A DNA stretch of 64,000 nt from an uncultured Bacteroidales bacterium (GCA_902792535.1 CADAZU010000012.1:1-64000), one strand, 5' to 3'; counted from the stretch's first letter, positions 51,480-62,170 are shown. Numbers and translations: made by a program. Notes: generated by a model not told the origin, from the sequence alone.

Positions 51480-52141
51480 TTTCGGGTCAGACGATTGATT
51501 AGTAGAATAGCCGCAATAATCGAAACGACGGAGACAGTGATGAAAACCATCACGTCGCGCAGGTCGATCACGCCGCGCGAGATTGAGGAGTAGTGGTCCT
51601 GCAGCAATGCCCAGTAAAGCACAAAGCAACTCAGCGCGCCGGAGATAAAACAGACGATCTGGCTTTTGCTGAACGTGGCGCACAGCAAACCGATTGCCAT
51701 GAATGTACCGCTCAGCATGATCAGACCGAGGAACGAACCGATGAAAGCACCGCTGTCCAGATTACCCATCGGTTCCGCCATATAGGCTACGACAAAATAA
51801 TGTACGAAGCACGGCAGAAGACCGATTAGCACTAATGTCCATGCGGCAAAATACTTGCCGAGCATGATTCGGGTTAAGGAAATCGGTTTGGTACGAATGA
51901 GATCCCATATGCCGGACTGCCTTTCCTCCGACAGCAGCCGCATCGTCAGGGCAGGGCAGAGCAGCATAAAGAGCCACGGACTGAGTTGGAAGAGCCCGTC
52001 CACCTGAGCGTATCCCGAATCAATGATATTCCATTGACCCGGAATCACCCAGAGGAAAAGACTGATCGCCAATTGGTATAGCCCGATCACGATATAAGCA
52101 ATCGGCGTAGAGAAATAATATCGTAGTTCCTTGTGGTACAT
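51476..52141 (-). CDS. ABC-2 permease, GldF-like
   Basis: 221 residues with six hydrophobic segments. MYHKELRYYFSTPIAYIVIG opens as in GldF-type ABC-2 permeases, followed by MRLLSEERQSGIWDLIRTKP. GldF works with GldG and the ATPase GldA in gliding Bacteroidetes, but non-gliding species also keep homologues, so motility cannot be inferred. No ATPase gene is adjacent in the window. Confidence 0.8.
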   Translation of the reverse strand: MYHKELRYYFSTPIAYIVIGLYQLAISLFLWVIPGQWNIIDSGYAQVDGLFQLSPWLFMLLCPALTMRLLSEERQSGIWDLIRTKPISLTRIMLGKYFAAWTLVLIGLLPCFVHYFVVAYMAEPMGNLDSGAFIGSFLGLIMLSGTFMAIGLLCATFSKSQIVCFISGALSCFVLYWALLQDHYSSISRGVIDLRDVMVFITVSVVSIIAAILLINRLTRK

Positions 52142-52142
52142 A

Positions 52143-52178
52143 GCGTTCAGCCGTCAGCATTCAGCATTCAGCCGTCAA
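52143..52178. repeat. GACGGCTGAATG-type tandem repeat
   Basis: On the minus strand GACGGCTGAATG and CTGAATG/CTGACGG units repeat between the transporter and permease genes. The same 12-mer occurs inside the gene at 61130-61151. Confidence 0.75.
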
Positions 52179-52179
52179 A

Positions 52180-53478
52180 TTAGTGTTTTACCTCGATGTC
52201 TTTGTTAACCGGCGTTTTGGGGAAGAAAATCCAGAAGGAGACAGCCACCAGGAGGGCAAAGCCTGCAAAGATAAACCATGCTTCTTTCCATCCATCCCAG
52301 ATCGCCATCGGACCTTGCGCAACGACCTCTTCCGCCATAACCAGTTTATTGACAATCGCTTGTGCGGAGAGCGTACCGATGGTAGCACCTAATCCGTTGG
52401 TCATCATCATAAACAGACCCTGCGCGGAGGAGCGTTGTGCCGGTGCGGTCTCCTGATCCACATACAGCGCGCCGGAGATATTGAAGAAATCAAACGCAAA
52501 GCCATATACGATGCAGCTGAGAATGAACAGCAGCACGCCCGGGAAACCCGGGTTACCTGCTCCGAAGAAACCGAAACGGAGCACCCAAGCAAACATCGCC
52601 ATCAGCATCACATTCTTGATTCCGAAACGTTTCAGGAAGAACGGAATGGTGAGGATACAGAGCGCTTCGCAGATCTGGCTGATCGAAATCAGAATATTGG
52701 CGTGCTGTACACCGAAGGTGTTTGCAAACTCTTCAATCGCGCCAAACGAAGTGATGAACGGGTTGGCATACGAGTTCGTGACTTGCAGGCACATACCCAG
52801 CATCATTGAGAAGATGAAGAAGAGCGCCATTTTCTTCTGTCTGAAGAGCGCAAAGGCTTTGAGTCCCAGCGCTTCGACGAGATCGACATCGCCTTCTGTT
52901 TTCTTGATCTCGCAAGCCGGCAGGGTCAGCGAATAAGCCGCCAAGAGCAGCGAGAGACCGCCGCTGACAACAAACTGCCAAGGCGTAGCCTGGAATCCCA
53001 ACAGATCAATACACCACATCGTGGCGATAAATCCCACCGTTCCGAACACACGAATAGGCGGGAAATCTTTTACCGTATCCATTCCGGCTTTGATCAATGC
53101 ATTGAAAGCCACTGAGTTCGTCAGCGCAATCGTCGGCATGAAGAATGCCACCGAGATCGTGTACAGCGTGAAGAGGGTAGCGAATTGCACCTCTGCTGCC
53201 GTGTACGCATAGATACCTGCGGCGCACATGAAGAGACCTGCTAACGCGTGGCAAAGACTCAATGTCTTTTGCGCCTGAATCCAGCGGTCGGCAACGATAC
53301 CCATCAAAGCCGGCATAAAAAGGCTCACAATACCTTGGATGGAGTAGAACCATCCGATGTTCTGACCCATTCCCTGTTTGAACAGGTAAGTACCCATTGA
53401 GGTTAAGTACGCACCCCATACAGCGAACTCCAGAAAGTTCATCACAATGAGGCGAATTTGTAGTGATCTGTTTTTCAT
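52180..53478 (-). CDS. Nucleoside:H+ symporter-family MFS transporter
   Basis: 432 residues, twelve predicted helices. NFLEFAVWGAYLTSMGTYLF and FYSIQGIVSLFMPALMGIVADRWI match the NupG/XapB-type nucleoside symporters. It probably imports nucleosides; specificity is not visible. The following leader toward RF3 has GCGCGACGTCGG tandem repeats at 53535-53558. Confidence 0.85.
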   Translation of the reverse strand: MKNRSLQIRLIVMNFLEFAVWGAYLTSMGTYLFKQGMGQNIGWFYSIQGIVSLFMPALMGIVADRWIQAQKTLSLCHALAGLFMCAAGIYAYTAAEVQFATLFTLYTISVAFFMPTIALTNSVAFNALIKAGMDTVKDFPPIRVFGTVGFIATMWCIDLLGFQATPWQFVVSGGLSLLLAAYSLTLPACEIKKTEGDVDLVEALGLKAFALFRQKKMALFFIFSMMLGMCLQVTNSYANPFITSFGAIEEFANTFGVQHANILISISQICEALCILTIPFFLKRFGIKNVMLMAMFAWVLRFGFFGAGNPGFPGVLLFILSCIVYGFAFDFFNISGALYVDQETAPAQRSSAQGLFMMMTNGLGATIGTLSAQAIVNKLVMAEEVVAQGPMAIWDGWKEAWFIFAGFALLVAVSFWIFFPKTPVNKDIEVKH

Positions 53479-53560
53479 AATAGTATTGTTTTATAAATTA
53501 CGGTATCTCGTCGGTCTCCCGTCGGTGTTTCAGAGCAGCGCGACGTCGGCGCGACGTCGG
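53479..53560. repeat. Intergenic GTCGG-rich tandem repeats
   Basis: GCGCGACGTCGG occurs twice in tandem, and GTCGGTCTCC/GTCGGTG words precede it. No gene. Confidence 0.6.
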
Positions 53561-55057
53561 CTAAAACTCTGACGTGAAATGGAAGGTTATATGTTTGTAA
53601 TCCTGTTGCGCCATGGACAGTACATAAGCGCTATCCGCCATGAACACATCGCGACCTTCTTTGTCGGTAGCCATATACTGCGCCTTGCGTTTCTTGAACA
53701 TATCCAGCTCCGCTGCGTCGTCGCTTTCAATCCAGCAGGCTTTGTACATCTGCAAGGGTGTCCAGCGGCATTTGGCCTGATACTCATGCTCCAAACGGTA
53801 TTGGATGACCTCAAACTGCAGTTGTCCCACCGTTCCGATGATCTTACGACCGTTCAGTTGGCTCACAAACAGCTGCGCCACACCTTCGTCCATCAACTGG
53901 TTGATACCTTTCTCCAACTGTTTCTGCTTCATCGGATCGGCATTGTCAATGTATTTGAACATCTCCGGAGAGAAAGAAGGAAGTCCTTTGAAATGCAAGT
54001 GCTCGCCCGCCGTCAGCGTGTCTCCGATCTTGAAGTTTCCGGTGTCCGGCAGACCTACTATATCGCCTGCAAACGCTTCATCGACGGTCTCTTTCTTTTG
54101 CGCCATGAAGCAGGTCGGAGCGGCGAAACGCATCTGCTGGTCCTTGCGCACGTGATAATAATAGGTGTTGCGCAGGAACTTGCCGGAGCAGATTTTGAAG
54201 AACGCGATACACGAACGGTGGTTCGGGTCCATGTTGGCATGGATCTTAAAGCAGAACGCGGTGAACTTGTCCTCCATCGGTTCTACCTCTCTCTCTTCCG
54301 CCATAACGGGGCGAGGGGAGGGTGCATTTTCGACAAAGAAATTCAGCAACTCCTGCACACCGATGGTCTTGTACGCCGAGCCGAAGAACACAGGCGCCAA
54401 GTCTCCGCGTAGATACGCTTCCCGGTCAAACTCCGGGTACACACCGTCTATCATTTCCAAGTCTTCTTGCAGTTTCTCGGACAGTTCCGCAGGGCGGTTG
54501 TTGAGCGCGAAGACGGATTCGAATTTTAGACCCTGTCCGTTCGCCCATGTCACGGGCGTGCAATGAATGCCTAATTCTTTCTCCGCTTCGTCCATCAGAT
54601 CGAAGGGATCTTTACCCTCACGGTCCATCTTGTTCATGAACACCATGACGGGCGTTTTTCTCATCCGGCAGACCTCCATCAGCCGCCGTGTCTGGGTCTC
54701 GACACCCTTTGCGCTATCAATGACCACGATCGCACTGTCAACTGCTGTCAGCGTGCGGAAAGTGTCTTCCGCGAAGTCCTGGTGACCCGGTGTATCAAGG
54801 ATATTGATATGGTATCCGTCGTAGTCAAATCCCATGACGGAAGTAGCGACGGAGATACCACGCTGCTTCTCAATCTCCATCCAGTCGGAGGTAGCGGTCT
54901 TGCGGATTTTGTTGCTCTTTACCGCTCCGGCTACGTGGATAGCACCGCCGTAGAGCAGCAGTTTCTCGGTCAGCGTTGTTTTACCGGCATCCGGGTGCGA
55001 GATGATCGCAAACGTCCGGCGTCTTAATATCTCGTTCTGATCAGCGGAGGGTAGCAT
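53561..55057 (-). CDS. prfC: Peptide chain release factor 3
   Basis: 498 residues. G1 is [21 protein letters not shown]2 [11 protein letters not shown]3 DTPGHQDF and G4 NKMD. The RF3-specific C-terminal segments are [16 protein letters not shown] and [20 protein letters not shown]. It recycles RF1 and RF2 after termination. The start lies 17 bases inside pheT, so the two are coupled. Confidence 0.94.
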   Translation of the reverse strand: MLPSADQNEILRRRTFAIISHPDAGKTTLTEKLLLYGGAIHVAGAVKSNKIRKTATSDWMEIEKQRGISVATSVMGFDYDGYHINILDTPGHQDFAEDTFRTLTAVDSAIVVIDSAKGVETQTRRLMEVCRMRKTPVMVFMNKMDREGKDPFDLMDEAEKELGIHCTPVTWANGQGLKFESVFALNNRPAELSEKLQEDLEMIDGVYPEFDREAYLRGDLAPVFFGSAYKTIGVQELLNFFVENAPSPRPVMAEEREVEPMEDKFTAFCFKIHANMDPNHRSCIAFFKICSGKFLRNTYYYHVRKDQQMRFAAPTCFMAQKKETVDEAFAGDIVGLPDTGNFKIGDTLTAGEHLHFKGLPSFSPEMFKYIDNADPMKQKQLEKGINQLMDEGVAQLFVSQLNGRKIIGTVGQLQFEVIQYRLEHEYQAKCRWTPLQMYKACWIESDDAAELDMFKKRKAQYMATDKEGRDVFMADSAYVLSMAQQDYKHITFHFTSEF

Positions 55058-57506
55058 TGAATTTCTCTTCGAATGTTGCCTTAAGGCGGTTCATAACTGC
55101 TTCAATCTGGGTATCTTTGAGGGTGTTCTCCGGATCCTGCAGGATGAAGGAGAGCGCATAACTCTTCTTGCCTGCCTCCAAGTTCTTGCCCTCATATACA
55201 TCGAACAGGAACACATGCTTCAGCAGTTTGTGCTCCACAGCGAAAGCTGCGCGTGCGAGGTCTGCAAACTCTACGGATTTGTCCACCAGCAGCGCAAAAT
55301 CACGCTTCACCTCCGGATATTTCGGCAGGTCATTGATGACTACTTTGTATTGCTTGTTCAGCTTCAGCAGCTGGTTCCACTCCAAGTCGGCGTAATAGAC
55401 CTCTTGGTCGATGTCGAAACTCTTAAGCACTTTCGGAGCTACGATACCGATGTATCCGACGGCTTTGCCGTTAGCGGCTTTCAGCTCCAGTCCGTCTTGG
55501 AAGAGTTCGTTCACCAGCGGCTCGATATTGAGCGTGTCCACGTTCACACCAAGGCGGGTGAGGATATTATTGACATATGCGCGGAGTTGGAAGAACGATG
55601 TCTTCTCCTCTTTGCGCACCCAGCTCTGTGCGGTTTTGTTTCCTGTGATCCAAAGTCCCATATGCGGTTCTTCGGTGTAAGCCCGCAGCGGGTTCTCATC
55701 ATTTCCTTCGCGTACCGAAGCGGAGTAGTGGTAGCAGTTTCCGAACTCATAGAACATCAGATCCGAGTTCCGTCTGTTGGCATTGCGGGCGATGGACTCC
55801 AGTCCGCCGAAGAGCAGGGTCTGACGCAGCACACCTAAATCCGAACTCAGCGGGTTCATGATCTTGACGCATTTGTCCAGCGTCAGGTCGGTGAGCGGCG
55901 CATAATACGCCACTTTGGTCAACGAGTTATTGAGAATCTCGTTGAATCCCTGTGCGGTCAGTTGCTCCGCAATACGGCGGCGCAACTGCTCCGGATTCGG
56001 CTTCACGCCGTAGGCAAGGCTGGTATTCAGTTTCTCCGGGAACTCGATATTGTCATATCCGTAGATACGCAGGATATCTTCAACCACGTCGCACTCGCGC
56101 TGCACGTCCACGCGGTAGCGCGGCACTGCGAGTTGCCATACATCGCCGTTCTTGGACACGATCTCTATCTCCAATGCACGGAGGATACGCTCTATCGTCT
56201 CTTCTCCGATGGCTTTACCGATCAGGCTGTTGACGCGGCTGATCTCGATAGTCACGTGCCACGGCTCGAACTGCGTTTGTCCGCAATCGCTAACCTCCAT
56301 CGCTACTTTGCCTCCGGCTACTTCCTGAATCAGCAACGCTGCGCGTTGGAGCACGTAGAGCGTGTTATTCGGATCGCACCCGCGCTCGTAGCGGAAAGAA
56401 GCGTCGGTCTGCAGTTGATGGCGGCGGCTGGTCTTGCGGATCGTCACGGGGTCGAAATAAGCGGACTCAAGGAACACATTCTTGGTGTTCTCCGTCACGC
56501 CGCTCTCCAAACCTCCGAAGACGCCGGCAATACACATTGCTTCGCTCTCATTGGCAATCATCAGATCACGGCTGTCCATCTCGCGCTCTACGCCGTCCAG
56601 CGTAGTGAATTTCTCGTCTTGACGGGCATAGCGCACATGAATCTGACGACCCTTGATCTTGTCTGCGTCAAAAGCGTGCAGCGCTTGTCCGCACTCATGG
56701 AGCACAAAATTGGTGACATCCACTACGTTGTTAATCGGTCTGAGACCGATGGCGCTCAGGCTGTTCTTCAGCCAATCGGGGCTCTCTTTGATCTCCACGC
56801 CTTGAATGCTGACACCCGTGTATCGCGGACAAGCGTCCGGCGCATCAATATTGACCTTGATCTCCAGATCGTGGCTATCTACTTTGAACGCCTCTACGGA
56901 TGGTTTGGTCAATGTGACATTTTGCCCGTGCGACTTGTAATACGCATACAGATCGCGCGCTACGCCGAAATGCGAAGCAGCGTCCGAACGGTTCGGAGTA
57001 ATATCCACCTCAATGATGGTATCGTTCTCCAAATGGTAGTAGTCCGAGGCTTTCATACCCACCGGCGTATCGCCCGGGAGCACAATGATTCCTGCGTGAT
57101 CCGTTCCCACGCCGATCTCGTCCTCCGCGCAGAGCATACCGAACGAATCCTCGCCGCGCAGTTTGCCTTTCTTGATCGTGAAAGACTGATCGCCGTCATA
57201 CAGCACGGTTCCGATCGTAGCCACAATCACTTTCTGTCCCTCCGCTACGTTCGGAGCACCGCACACTATCGGCAGCGGTTCTCCCTCGCCGATGTTCACT
57301 TTGGTCAGATGCAAATGATCCGAATTAGGGTGGGGAACACAACTCAGCACTTCGCCCACTACGAGCCCTTTCAATCCTCCACGGATACTCTCTACCGTCT
57401 CTACGGTTCCAACCTCCAAACCGATAGAAGTTAAGATTTTCGCTACCTGCTCTGCATCGTCCGGCAGATTGATGTAGCGCTTCAACCAATTATACGAAAT
57501 ATTCAT
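55041..57506 (-). CDS. pheT: Phenylalanyl-tRNA synthetase beta subunit
   Basis: 821 residues. It begins [20 protein letters not shown]. The EMAP-like tRNA-binding domain ([20 protein letters not shown]) lies at about 40-150, the B3/B4 editing region follows, then RYERGCDPN and the B5 domain. The C-terminal ferredoxin-like anticodon-binding domain ends the protein ([20 protein letters not shown]). It pairs with PheS, which is not in this window. Confidence 0.96.
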   Translation of the reverse strand: MNISYNWLKRYINLPDDAEQVAKILTSIGLEVGTVETVESIRGGLKGLVVGEVLSCVPHPNSDHLHLTKVNIGEGEPLPIVCGAPNVAEGQKVIVATIGTVLYDGDQSFTIKKGKLRGEDSFGMLCAEDEIGVGTDHAGIIVLPGDTPVGMKASDYYHLENDTIIEVDITPNRSDAASHFGVARDLYAYYKSHGQNVTLTKPSVEAFKVDSHDLEIKVNIDAPDACPRYTGVSIQGVEIKESPDWLKNSLSAIGLRPINNVVDVTNFVLHECGQALHAFDADKIKGRQIHVRYARQDEKFTTLDGVEREMDSRDLMIANESEAMCIAGVFGGLESGVTENTKNVFLESAYFDPVTIRKTSRRHQLQTDASFRYERGCDPNNTLYVLQRAALLIQEVAGGKVAMEVSDCGQTQFEPWHVTIEISRVNSLIGKAIGEETIERILRALEIEIVSKNGDVWQLAVPRYRVDVQRECDVVEDILRIYGYDNIEFPEKLNTSLAYGVKPNPEQLRRRIAEQLTAQGFNEILNNSLTKVAYYAPLTDLTLDKCVKIMNPLSSDLGVLRQTLLFGGLESIARNANRRNSDLMFYEFGNCYHYSASVREGNDENPLRAYTEEPHMGLWITGNKTAQSWVRKEEKTSFFQLRAYVNNILTRLGVNVDTLNIEPLVNELFQDGLELKAANGKAVGYIGIVAPKVLKSFDIDQEVYYADLEWNQLLKLNKQYKVVINDLPKYPEVKRDFALLVDKSVEFADLARAAFAVEHKLLKHVFLFDVYEGKNLEAGKKSYALSFILQDPENTLKDTQIEAVMNRLKATFEEKFNATLR

Positions 57507-57533
57507 GTTTTATATGTATTTTGCAATTTGGCT

Positions 57534-57565
57534 GCAAATTTACAAAAAAAATCCCACATACGCAA
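57534..57565 (-). promoter_or_regulatory. pheT promoter embedded in a terminator
   Basis: Minus-strand TTGCGTATGTG and TAAATTTGC with the 23-nt offset. The spacer GGGATTTTTTTT is the 3' arm and T-run of the upstream terminator. Confidence 0.8.
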
Positions 57566-57583
57566 GTGCACGCGGGATTTTTT
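57543..57583 (-). terminator. Terminator of the Omp28 operon
   Basis: On the minus strand AAAAAATCCC pairs with GGGATTTTTT, with the pheT -33 box in the loop. Confidence 0.8.
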
Positions 57584-57615
57584 GCAGAAAAAGATGCTAT
57601 TTTATAGCCAATTCC

Positions 57616-59442
57616 TTATTTTATCCGGTTACCGGTGGCGTCAAATAATTGTCCGTCCTGTGTTTTGATCATCAGTTTTCCGTTCTCCATGTACTTCACA
57701 TTTTGGACTTTTCCGCCGGAAACGGTCTCCACAGCCTGGTCTTCGGCGGAATTGGTGAGATGGATCTCCGCGCCGTTCATGGCATGTCCGTCCACTCTCC
57801 ATTTGTCGCCGTTAATTTTCAATGTACCGCTTACAATCAACCATTGTGCTGTAGGCACGAGATAGTTTTGGTTGAAATAGGCTCTGTTGATGAAATAGAA
57901 CTGGCTTCCTCCGATGTAAAATTCGCTGTCGTCGCGGAATCCGGCATAGGCTGTACCCGGTTGCTCGGAGGTGTTGAATTCATATATGCCGTCCGGGATG
58001 GTGGTCTCTGTCGTTTTGGTGAACAGATTGATTTGTACGAACGGGATAGAAATAGTTCTGTTTATCGTAACGGTCTCGTTTGCGTTATATGCCTGGATTG
58101 TCCAGAAATTGAATCCGTACGTCGGATAAGCCTGGTATGATTTGTTGGTGTTCGGCAGCAGTTCCGTCACTTGTTTGGTATAGGCAGCGGGACCATCTGT
58201 TGCGCTTGGCTCCGGATAGTAGTCTGCCACCGGAACAACTGTTATGCCGCCGTGCTCTATATCTGCACCGCCTTGCGTGCCCGATACCACAGGACGTTCT
58301 TCAGCCTGAACCACCGGCTTGAGACTTTCGCTCAGGAAAGCAACTACCATGCAGTTGTCCGCCACCCATTTGGTGTTCAGGGTAGTGGTGTATTCGGCTG
58401 TATAGACATGAGTTGCGCTGTCCAGATTCAAGGCGTTTCCGGTAGCGGAGGTAAGGAAAACACGTACCGCATTGGCATGACGGAATTCCTGCCAGCCTTC
58501 ATACGTGGCATAGAAATCTGCCTGCGTGTCGATCATGCCGGATTCCTTGACCAGCACGGTCAGAACGAGGTTGGACGGAATCTCTTCTTTTCCGATCACG
58601 CCGTTTATTGCCACTTTCAGTTCGCGCGTTTCGCTGTTGTACGTATTGCGGATATTGACCGAGGCATAGGTCTCTGTCTCAAACTGGCTCTTGTTCACGG
58701 TCGGAAGGTAGCCCGGATGGAAAACAATTTCGCTTTTGCTTGCGTTATTCTCCGTGTAAGTCGTTTTCGCGCGGTTGATACACGAACTCGGAGCGCCGTT
58801 CACGCCTAATCTATTGCAGATCGTTTTGCTGCCCGTTACGGTAAAATGGTCGTCGCTGTAACCCGCGTGGTGCAATACCAGAACCCAATTGGACTCATCG
58901 CCTATAAACTCGCTTACGGCATCCATCCCGTTCGGACAATAACCGCATCCTTGTCCGGTGAACTCCTCGATCAGATTTTTCTTGGGGAACGTAGCCGGAA
59001 TGGTGAACGGTGCTATGCCTCCGTTGTTATAGTGCACGGTGAGCGTGAGACTTTCCGTTCCTTCGGTGAAAGTGTAGGTAATGGTCTCATAGGATCCTTC
59101 CGCCGGTGTGTAATGGGCATACCATGTCGCTACGCCGGAGGGCGAGAAATTCAGGCTCTGCGTTTGCTCTCCGTTGCCGTTCATGCATTGCCCGCAGCAG
59201 AACTGGTCGGTCAGTTCCGTATTGGAACGGCTGATTTGTACACTCAGGGAACCATTGACGAGCAAGGTCCCGTTTACTTCCATCACCGGATCTCCGGTCA
59301 GAATATCTTCCTGAACCTCGCTGACGGTGATTTCCAATCCTTCGGTCGGAATTTCTCCGAAGCCTTCTACGTTCACAGTAAGGGCGTGAGCGCTACTCAT
59401 TACCAGCAGACATAGTGCTGCTAAAATCCATTTTCTTTTCAT
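57616..59442 (-). CDS. Large secreted Omp28-family protein
   Basis: 608 residues with a signal peptide (KWILAALCLLVMSSAHA). A beta-rich N-terminal domain contains CCGQC near residue 82. An Omp28/thioredoxin-like domain with LIEEFTGQGCGYCPNGMDAV (CxxC, about 160-175) follows, then a long beta region. The end (VKYMENGKLMIKTQDGQLFD followed by ATGNRIK) is typical of Bacteroidales secreted proteins with a C-terminal sorting-type strand. It is probably exported to the surface with redox or binding roles. The lipoprotein gene upstream overlaps its start by 50 bases. Confidence 0.82.
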   Translation of the reverse strand: MKRKWILAALCLLVMSSAHALTVNVEGFGEIPTEGLEITVSEVQEDILTGDPVMEVNGTLLVNGSLSVQISRSNTELTDQFCCGQCMNGNGEQTQSLNFSPSGVATWYAHYTPAEGSYETITYTFTEGTESLTLTVHYNNGGIAPFTIPATFPKKNLIEEFTGQGCGYCPNGMDAVSEFIGDESNWVLVLHHAGYSDDHFTVTGSKTICNRLGVNGAPSSCINRAKTTYTENNASKSEIVFHPGYLPTVNKSQFETETYASVNIRNTYNSETRELKVAINGVIGKEEIPSNLVLTVLVKESGMIDTQADFYATYEGWQEFRHANAVRVFLTSATGNALNLDSATHVYTAEYTTTLNTKWVADNCMVVAFLSESLKPVVQAEERPVVSGTQGGADIEHGGITVVPVADYYPEPSATDGPAAYTKQVTELLPNTNKSYQAYPTYGFNFWTIQAYNANETVTINRTISIPFVQINLFTKTTETTIPDGIYEFNTSEQPGTAYAGFRDDSEFYIGGSQFYFINRAYFNQNYLVPTAQWLIVSGTLKINGDKWRVDGHAMNGAEIHLTNSAEDQAVETVSGGKVQNVKYMENGKLMIKTQDGQLFDATGNRIK

Positions 59443-60100
59443 ATGCTTGTAAAATATGGTTGTCGTTGGGGTCGGAGAGGATTTTCAGTACAGTCAAGTG
59501 CGTGCTGTCCCATCCGGATTGTATTTCAAAATGCTCCTCTTTTTCGATAGCGCGCAGCACATGGCGGTGGTAATACTCTGTATTCACGGTGTTGTCCGGC
59601 ATGGCTTGAACGCCTTTTACGCTGTCCTCCACCAGCCAGTAAGACACGGTGGCGTCGGACAAAGGCGTTGTGTTGACGGAGTCTTTTATCGCCTGAAAAA
59701 GCGCTGTAGCCCATTCGCTCGGATCTATGAAATAGGAGTCTTTGTATTTCGTCATATTGATGTTTCCTGTCGGAAAAGGCGTGGAGGCATCGCCTCCCAT
59801 CAGACGATAGATGCTGTCTGCGGCAGGGCAGGTGTAGTCGTATCTGCCTTGCGTGAACGGGTTGGAAGCAGGGTGCATACTCACTACCACCAATTCCTCG
59901 CCGTATTGCTCTTTGAGAAGTTGCGCTTTCTCCGCCGCCGTTGGACAGTTCACACACCGGAAGCCCGTGAACTCGATGAGCACCTGCTTGCGCGTGCTGC
60001 CTGTTTCCCGTTCGAAGGGAATAAGACGGTCACTCTCCTGTATCACTTCGCAGCCGATACAAGAGAATACTATTACCATGTAAATGAATAACTTACGCAT
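59393..60100 (-). CDS. Omp28-like lipoprotein with CxxC motif
   Basis: 235 residues. The signal ends in lipobox SCIGC. The mature protein has a thioredoxin-like stretch (KQVLIEFTGFRCVNCPTAAE) with CVNC and VVVSMHPASNPFTQG. It resembles the Omp28 family in short form. Lipid anchoring plus a CxxC suggests a periplasm-facing redox partner for neighbours. It overlaps both flanking genes by 28 and 50 bases. Confidence 0.8.
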   Translation of the reverse strand: MRKLFIYMVIVFSCIGCEVIQESDRLIPFERETGSTRKQVLIEFTGFRCVNCPTAAEKAQLLKEQYGEELVVVSMHPASNPFTQGRYDYTCPAADSIYRLMGGDASTPFPTGNINMTKYKDSYFIDPSEWATALFQAIKDSVNTTPLSDATVSYWLVEDSVKGVQAMPDNTVNTEYYHRHVLRAIEKEEHFEIQSGWDSTHLTVLKILSDPNDNHILQAYEKKMDFSSTMSAGNE

Positions 60101-61722
60101 ACTCCTTCCATTTTAGGTACATATCGGCACACACCTCCTGAACAATTGAAGCCTTCGCGGGTTTTGGTGTAGCCTAAATTGGCTCGATGGGAACCGTAAT
60201 TGAAGGTCAGTCCAGCCGTGTAATAGTGTTCATTATTGGCTTCTGCGGCATGTCCGATATTGTACATCCATTGCCCGCTGAGGGTCCAATGCTTGTACAT
60301 ACTCAGTTCATAGAGCGCAAAGATCCATTGCCCCTGGTAGTGCGGGGTGTAGAGGTATTGTATCTCGCCGCGCATGGACACATTATTATTTACCTGCACG
60401 CGCGTGTCTATGACCGCAATGCCCGAACGCACTAATTCTCCGTGTCCCTCCATGATCTCGCGGTTGTAAGTCTGGTACATCAGCATTGCGTTGAGCCACC
60501 AGCGTTTGGTGATCCGTTTATTGAGCTCTATATTGACGTCCGTGTAGTATTCTCCTTTTTCGCTGGTGTCAATCGCCCAACTGCCTTCGGCAGCCAAGCC
60601 GCGGATGTGTGCGGCAGAGAGTTTGAACGACGTTCCGTATTTGCCACCCATCTTGGTTTTGCGTGCAAAGGTGTATCGCAGTTCCGCCTGAAACGACCAC
60701 TCGCCTCCGGCATACTGCGTGGCGTACGGGTAGAGTGCAGCCAGCGCATATGTGTGCTGCTGGGCAAACGCGGGCATGTGGTTGAGTCGCCCAGCAAGTC
60801 CGGTTCGAAGCCGCTCCGAACGGAAAGACATATTGTCGCTTCGTTTTATTTGCGTGAGTACTGCTAATCCTTTGCGGCTGTAACCCGCGCTGACAAAGAG
60901 CGCTTCGCCGTCACGGTAAGAGTAGTTATTTTCGGTCGAAGGATCATTGGCTTTTCGCGCATATTCGATGAGGAGATCAAAGCCTTTCACTCGCAGCTGG
61001 GTACGCACATCTCCGGCTCCAACCCATTTCGGGAAGCGGTAACGGTAATCGTTTTCGTCGATGCGTACCAAGATCGTGTCGTCCGCTTCGTATTTGGAGA
61101 CATAACTTCCGCCAATAGTCCAATTGACTTCTGACGGCTGACGGCTGAATGTTTCAAACAGGTCTATCTCGAAGTCTCCACCGAGCGCGGCATCTCTTTT
61201 GTAGTTCCAACCGAAAGCTTTGTCGGAATAGCAGTTCCAGTATCTTCTTTGCTTGCCTCCAAGGGCTGTAAGACGTATTCCGCGGTATGGTTCGACGCTG
61301 ATTTTTGCGCCACGAAGAGCGCCGTCAATGCCCAATGCGCGGTCTTCGTGCAGGTTAAGGATCAATCCACTACCGAATTGTCCATAGATGTCTCCGACCG
61401 TTATTTCGCCCCAAGTGAAGGACGCAGCCACGCTCAAATGGCTCATTCCGTAGCCACCGAAATCGTGCTCGTAACCCGGCATAGGCCATTTGGTTAGTTC
61501 CAAGCGGGTTGTGGCTCGCAGTTCACGGAACGTGCTTTTTTCCGCCTGCCAATGGACGCTCAGGTCCATGTAACTGTTGCTATGATACATCACCGGCGTC
61601 CAGTCCAAGAGTCCGTCGTGTTGCAACGCGCCGGAGACAAAGACCGTGTCGTTTGACCAAGCCGTAGTGCATAGCACAGAGGCAAGGAGACTAACGCAGA
61701 TATTTCTCAATTTCTGTTTCAC
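60073..61722 (-). CDS. DUF6029-like outer-membrane protein
   Basis: 549 residues if translation starts at the GTG at 61722; the open frame extends upstream inside the thioredoxin gene without a signal peptide. The chosen start gives a signal sequence (LRNICVSLLASVLCTTAWS). The body has alternating beta-strands (GGYGMSHLSVAASFTWGEIT, DIYGQFGSGLILNLHEDRAL) like porin-type barrels, and ends in aromatic VCVSYSFTW. I believe it is DUF6029, often near Omp28 genes. A short repeat at 61130-61151 encodes SRQPSEV in frame. Confidence 0.72.
   Translation of the reverse strand: MKQKLRNICVSLLASVLCTTAWSNDTVFVSGALQHDGLLDWTPVMYHSNSYMDLSVHWQAEKSTFRELRATTRLELTKWPMPGYEHDFGGYGMSHLSVAASFTWGEITVGDIYGQFGSGLILNLHEDRALGIDGALRGAKISVEPYRGIRLTALGGKQRRYWNCYSDKAFGWNYKRDAALGGDFEIDLFETFSRQPSEVNWTIGGSYVSKYEADDTILVRIDENDYRYRFPKWVGAGDVRTQLRVKGFDLLIEYARKANDPSTENNYSYRDGEALFVSAGYSRKGLAVLTQIKRSDNMSFRSERLRTGLAGRLNHMPAFAQQHTYALAALYPYATQYAGGEWSFQAELRYTFARKTKMGGKYGTSFKLSAAHIRGLAAEGSWAIDTSEKGEYYTDVNIELNKRITKRWWLNAMLMYQTYNREIMEGHGELVRSGIAVIDTRVQVNNNVSMRGEIQYLYTPHYQGQWIFALYELSMYKHWTLSGQWMYNIGHAAEANNEHYYTAGLTFNYGSHRANLGYTKTREGFNCSGGVCRYVPKMEGVCVSYSFTW
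61130..61151. repeat. CTGACGG repeat inside the outer-membrane gene
   Basis: TCTGACGGCTGACGGCTGAA and two more bases match the intergenic repeat at 52143-52178 and the ugd insertion. Confidence 0.7.
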
Positions 61723-62161
61723 AACCGTCTGTGTATCCGACGTGGTTATAAACCGTTTTGCCTTTGCTGTCCACCACAAAGAGATGCGGTATATTCTGGA
61801 CATTCATCGCCCGTTTGAGTGTTCCGTTAGGGTCGAGTAGGACTTTGTACTCCCAACCAAAACCGTTCACCATAGGCGCAACGCGTTGTGCGTCCTGACC
61901 TTCGTCCTCGGAAACGATGTAGATCTCCACACCCGTTTCGTCCTGCCAATCCGGATAGAGTTCGTGGATGGCTTTGAGTTCGCGGATGCAGGGTTTGCAC
62001 CAGGTCGAGAAGAACGAAATGATGATGGGTTTTCCGCTGCGGGAGAGGTCCGCAATCTTCACTTCTTTTCCGTTGATGTCTTTCAGCGTCACATCCGGCA
62101 AGGCCGCATAAGTGCTTAGCATAAATAGAGCCAGCAGAATGGTTATAATACCTCTTTTCAT
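61691..62161 (-). CDS. TlpA-like periplasmic thioredoxin
   Basis: 156 residues with a signal peptide (MKRGIITILLALFMLSTYAA). The fold shows IIISFFSTWCKPCIRELKAI (CxxC) and the cis-Pro strand NIPHLFVVDSKG. It reduces or isomerises disulfides in the periplasm. It is the first gene of a minus-strand run with the DUF6029-like protein and two Omp28 proteins, all but the barrel carrying CxxC, which suggests a shared redox or maturation path. Confidence 0.88.
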   Translation of the reverse strand: MKRGIITILLALFMLSTYAALPDVTLKDINGKEVKIADLSRSGKPIIISFFSTWCKPCIRELKAIHELYPDWQDETGVEIYIVSEDEGQDAQRVAPMVNGFGWEYKVLLDPNGTLKRAMNVQNIPHLFVVDSKGKTVYNHVGYTDGCETEIEKYLR

Positions 62162-62170
62162 TGTGTCAAT

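Noticed and set aside
55962..57434. A 490-codon plus-strand frame opposite pheT, and similar long frames opposite other genes (6418-7467, 7511-8689, 17356-18423)
   Set aside because: All lie antisense to clear conserved genes, show no family motifs and arise from codon bias in GC-balanced sequence.
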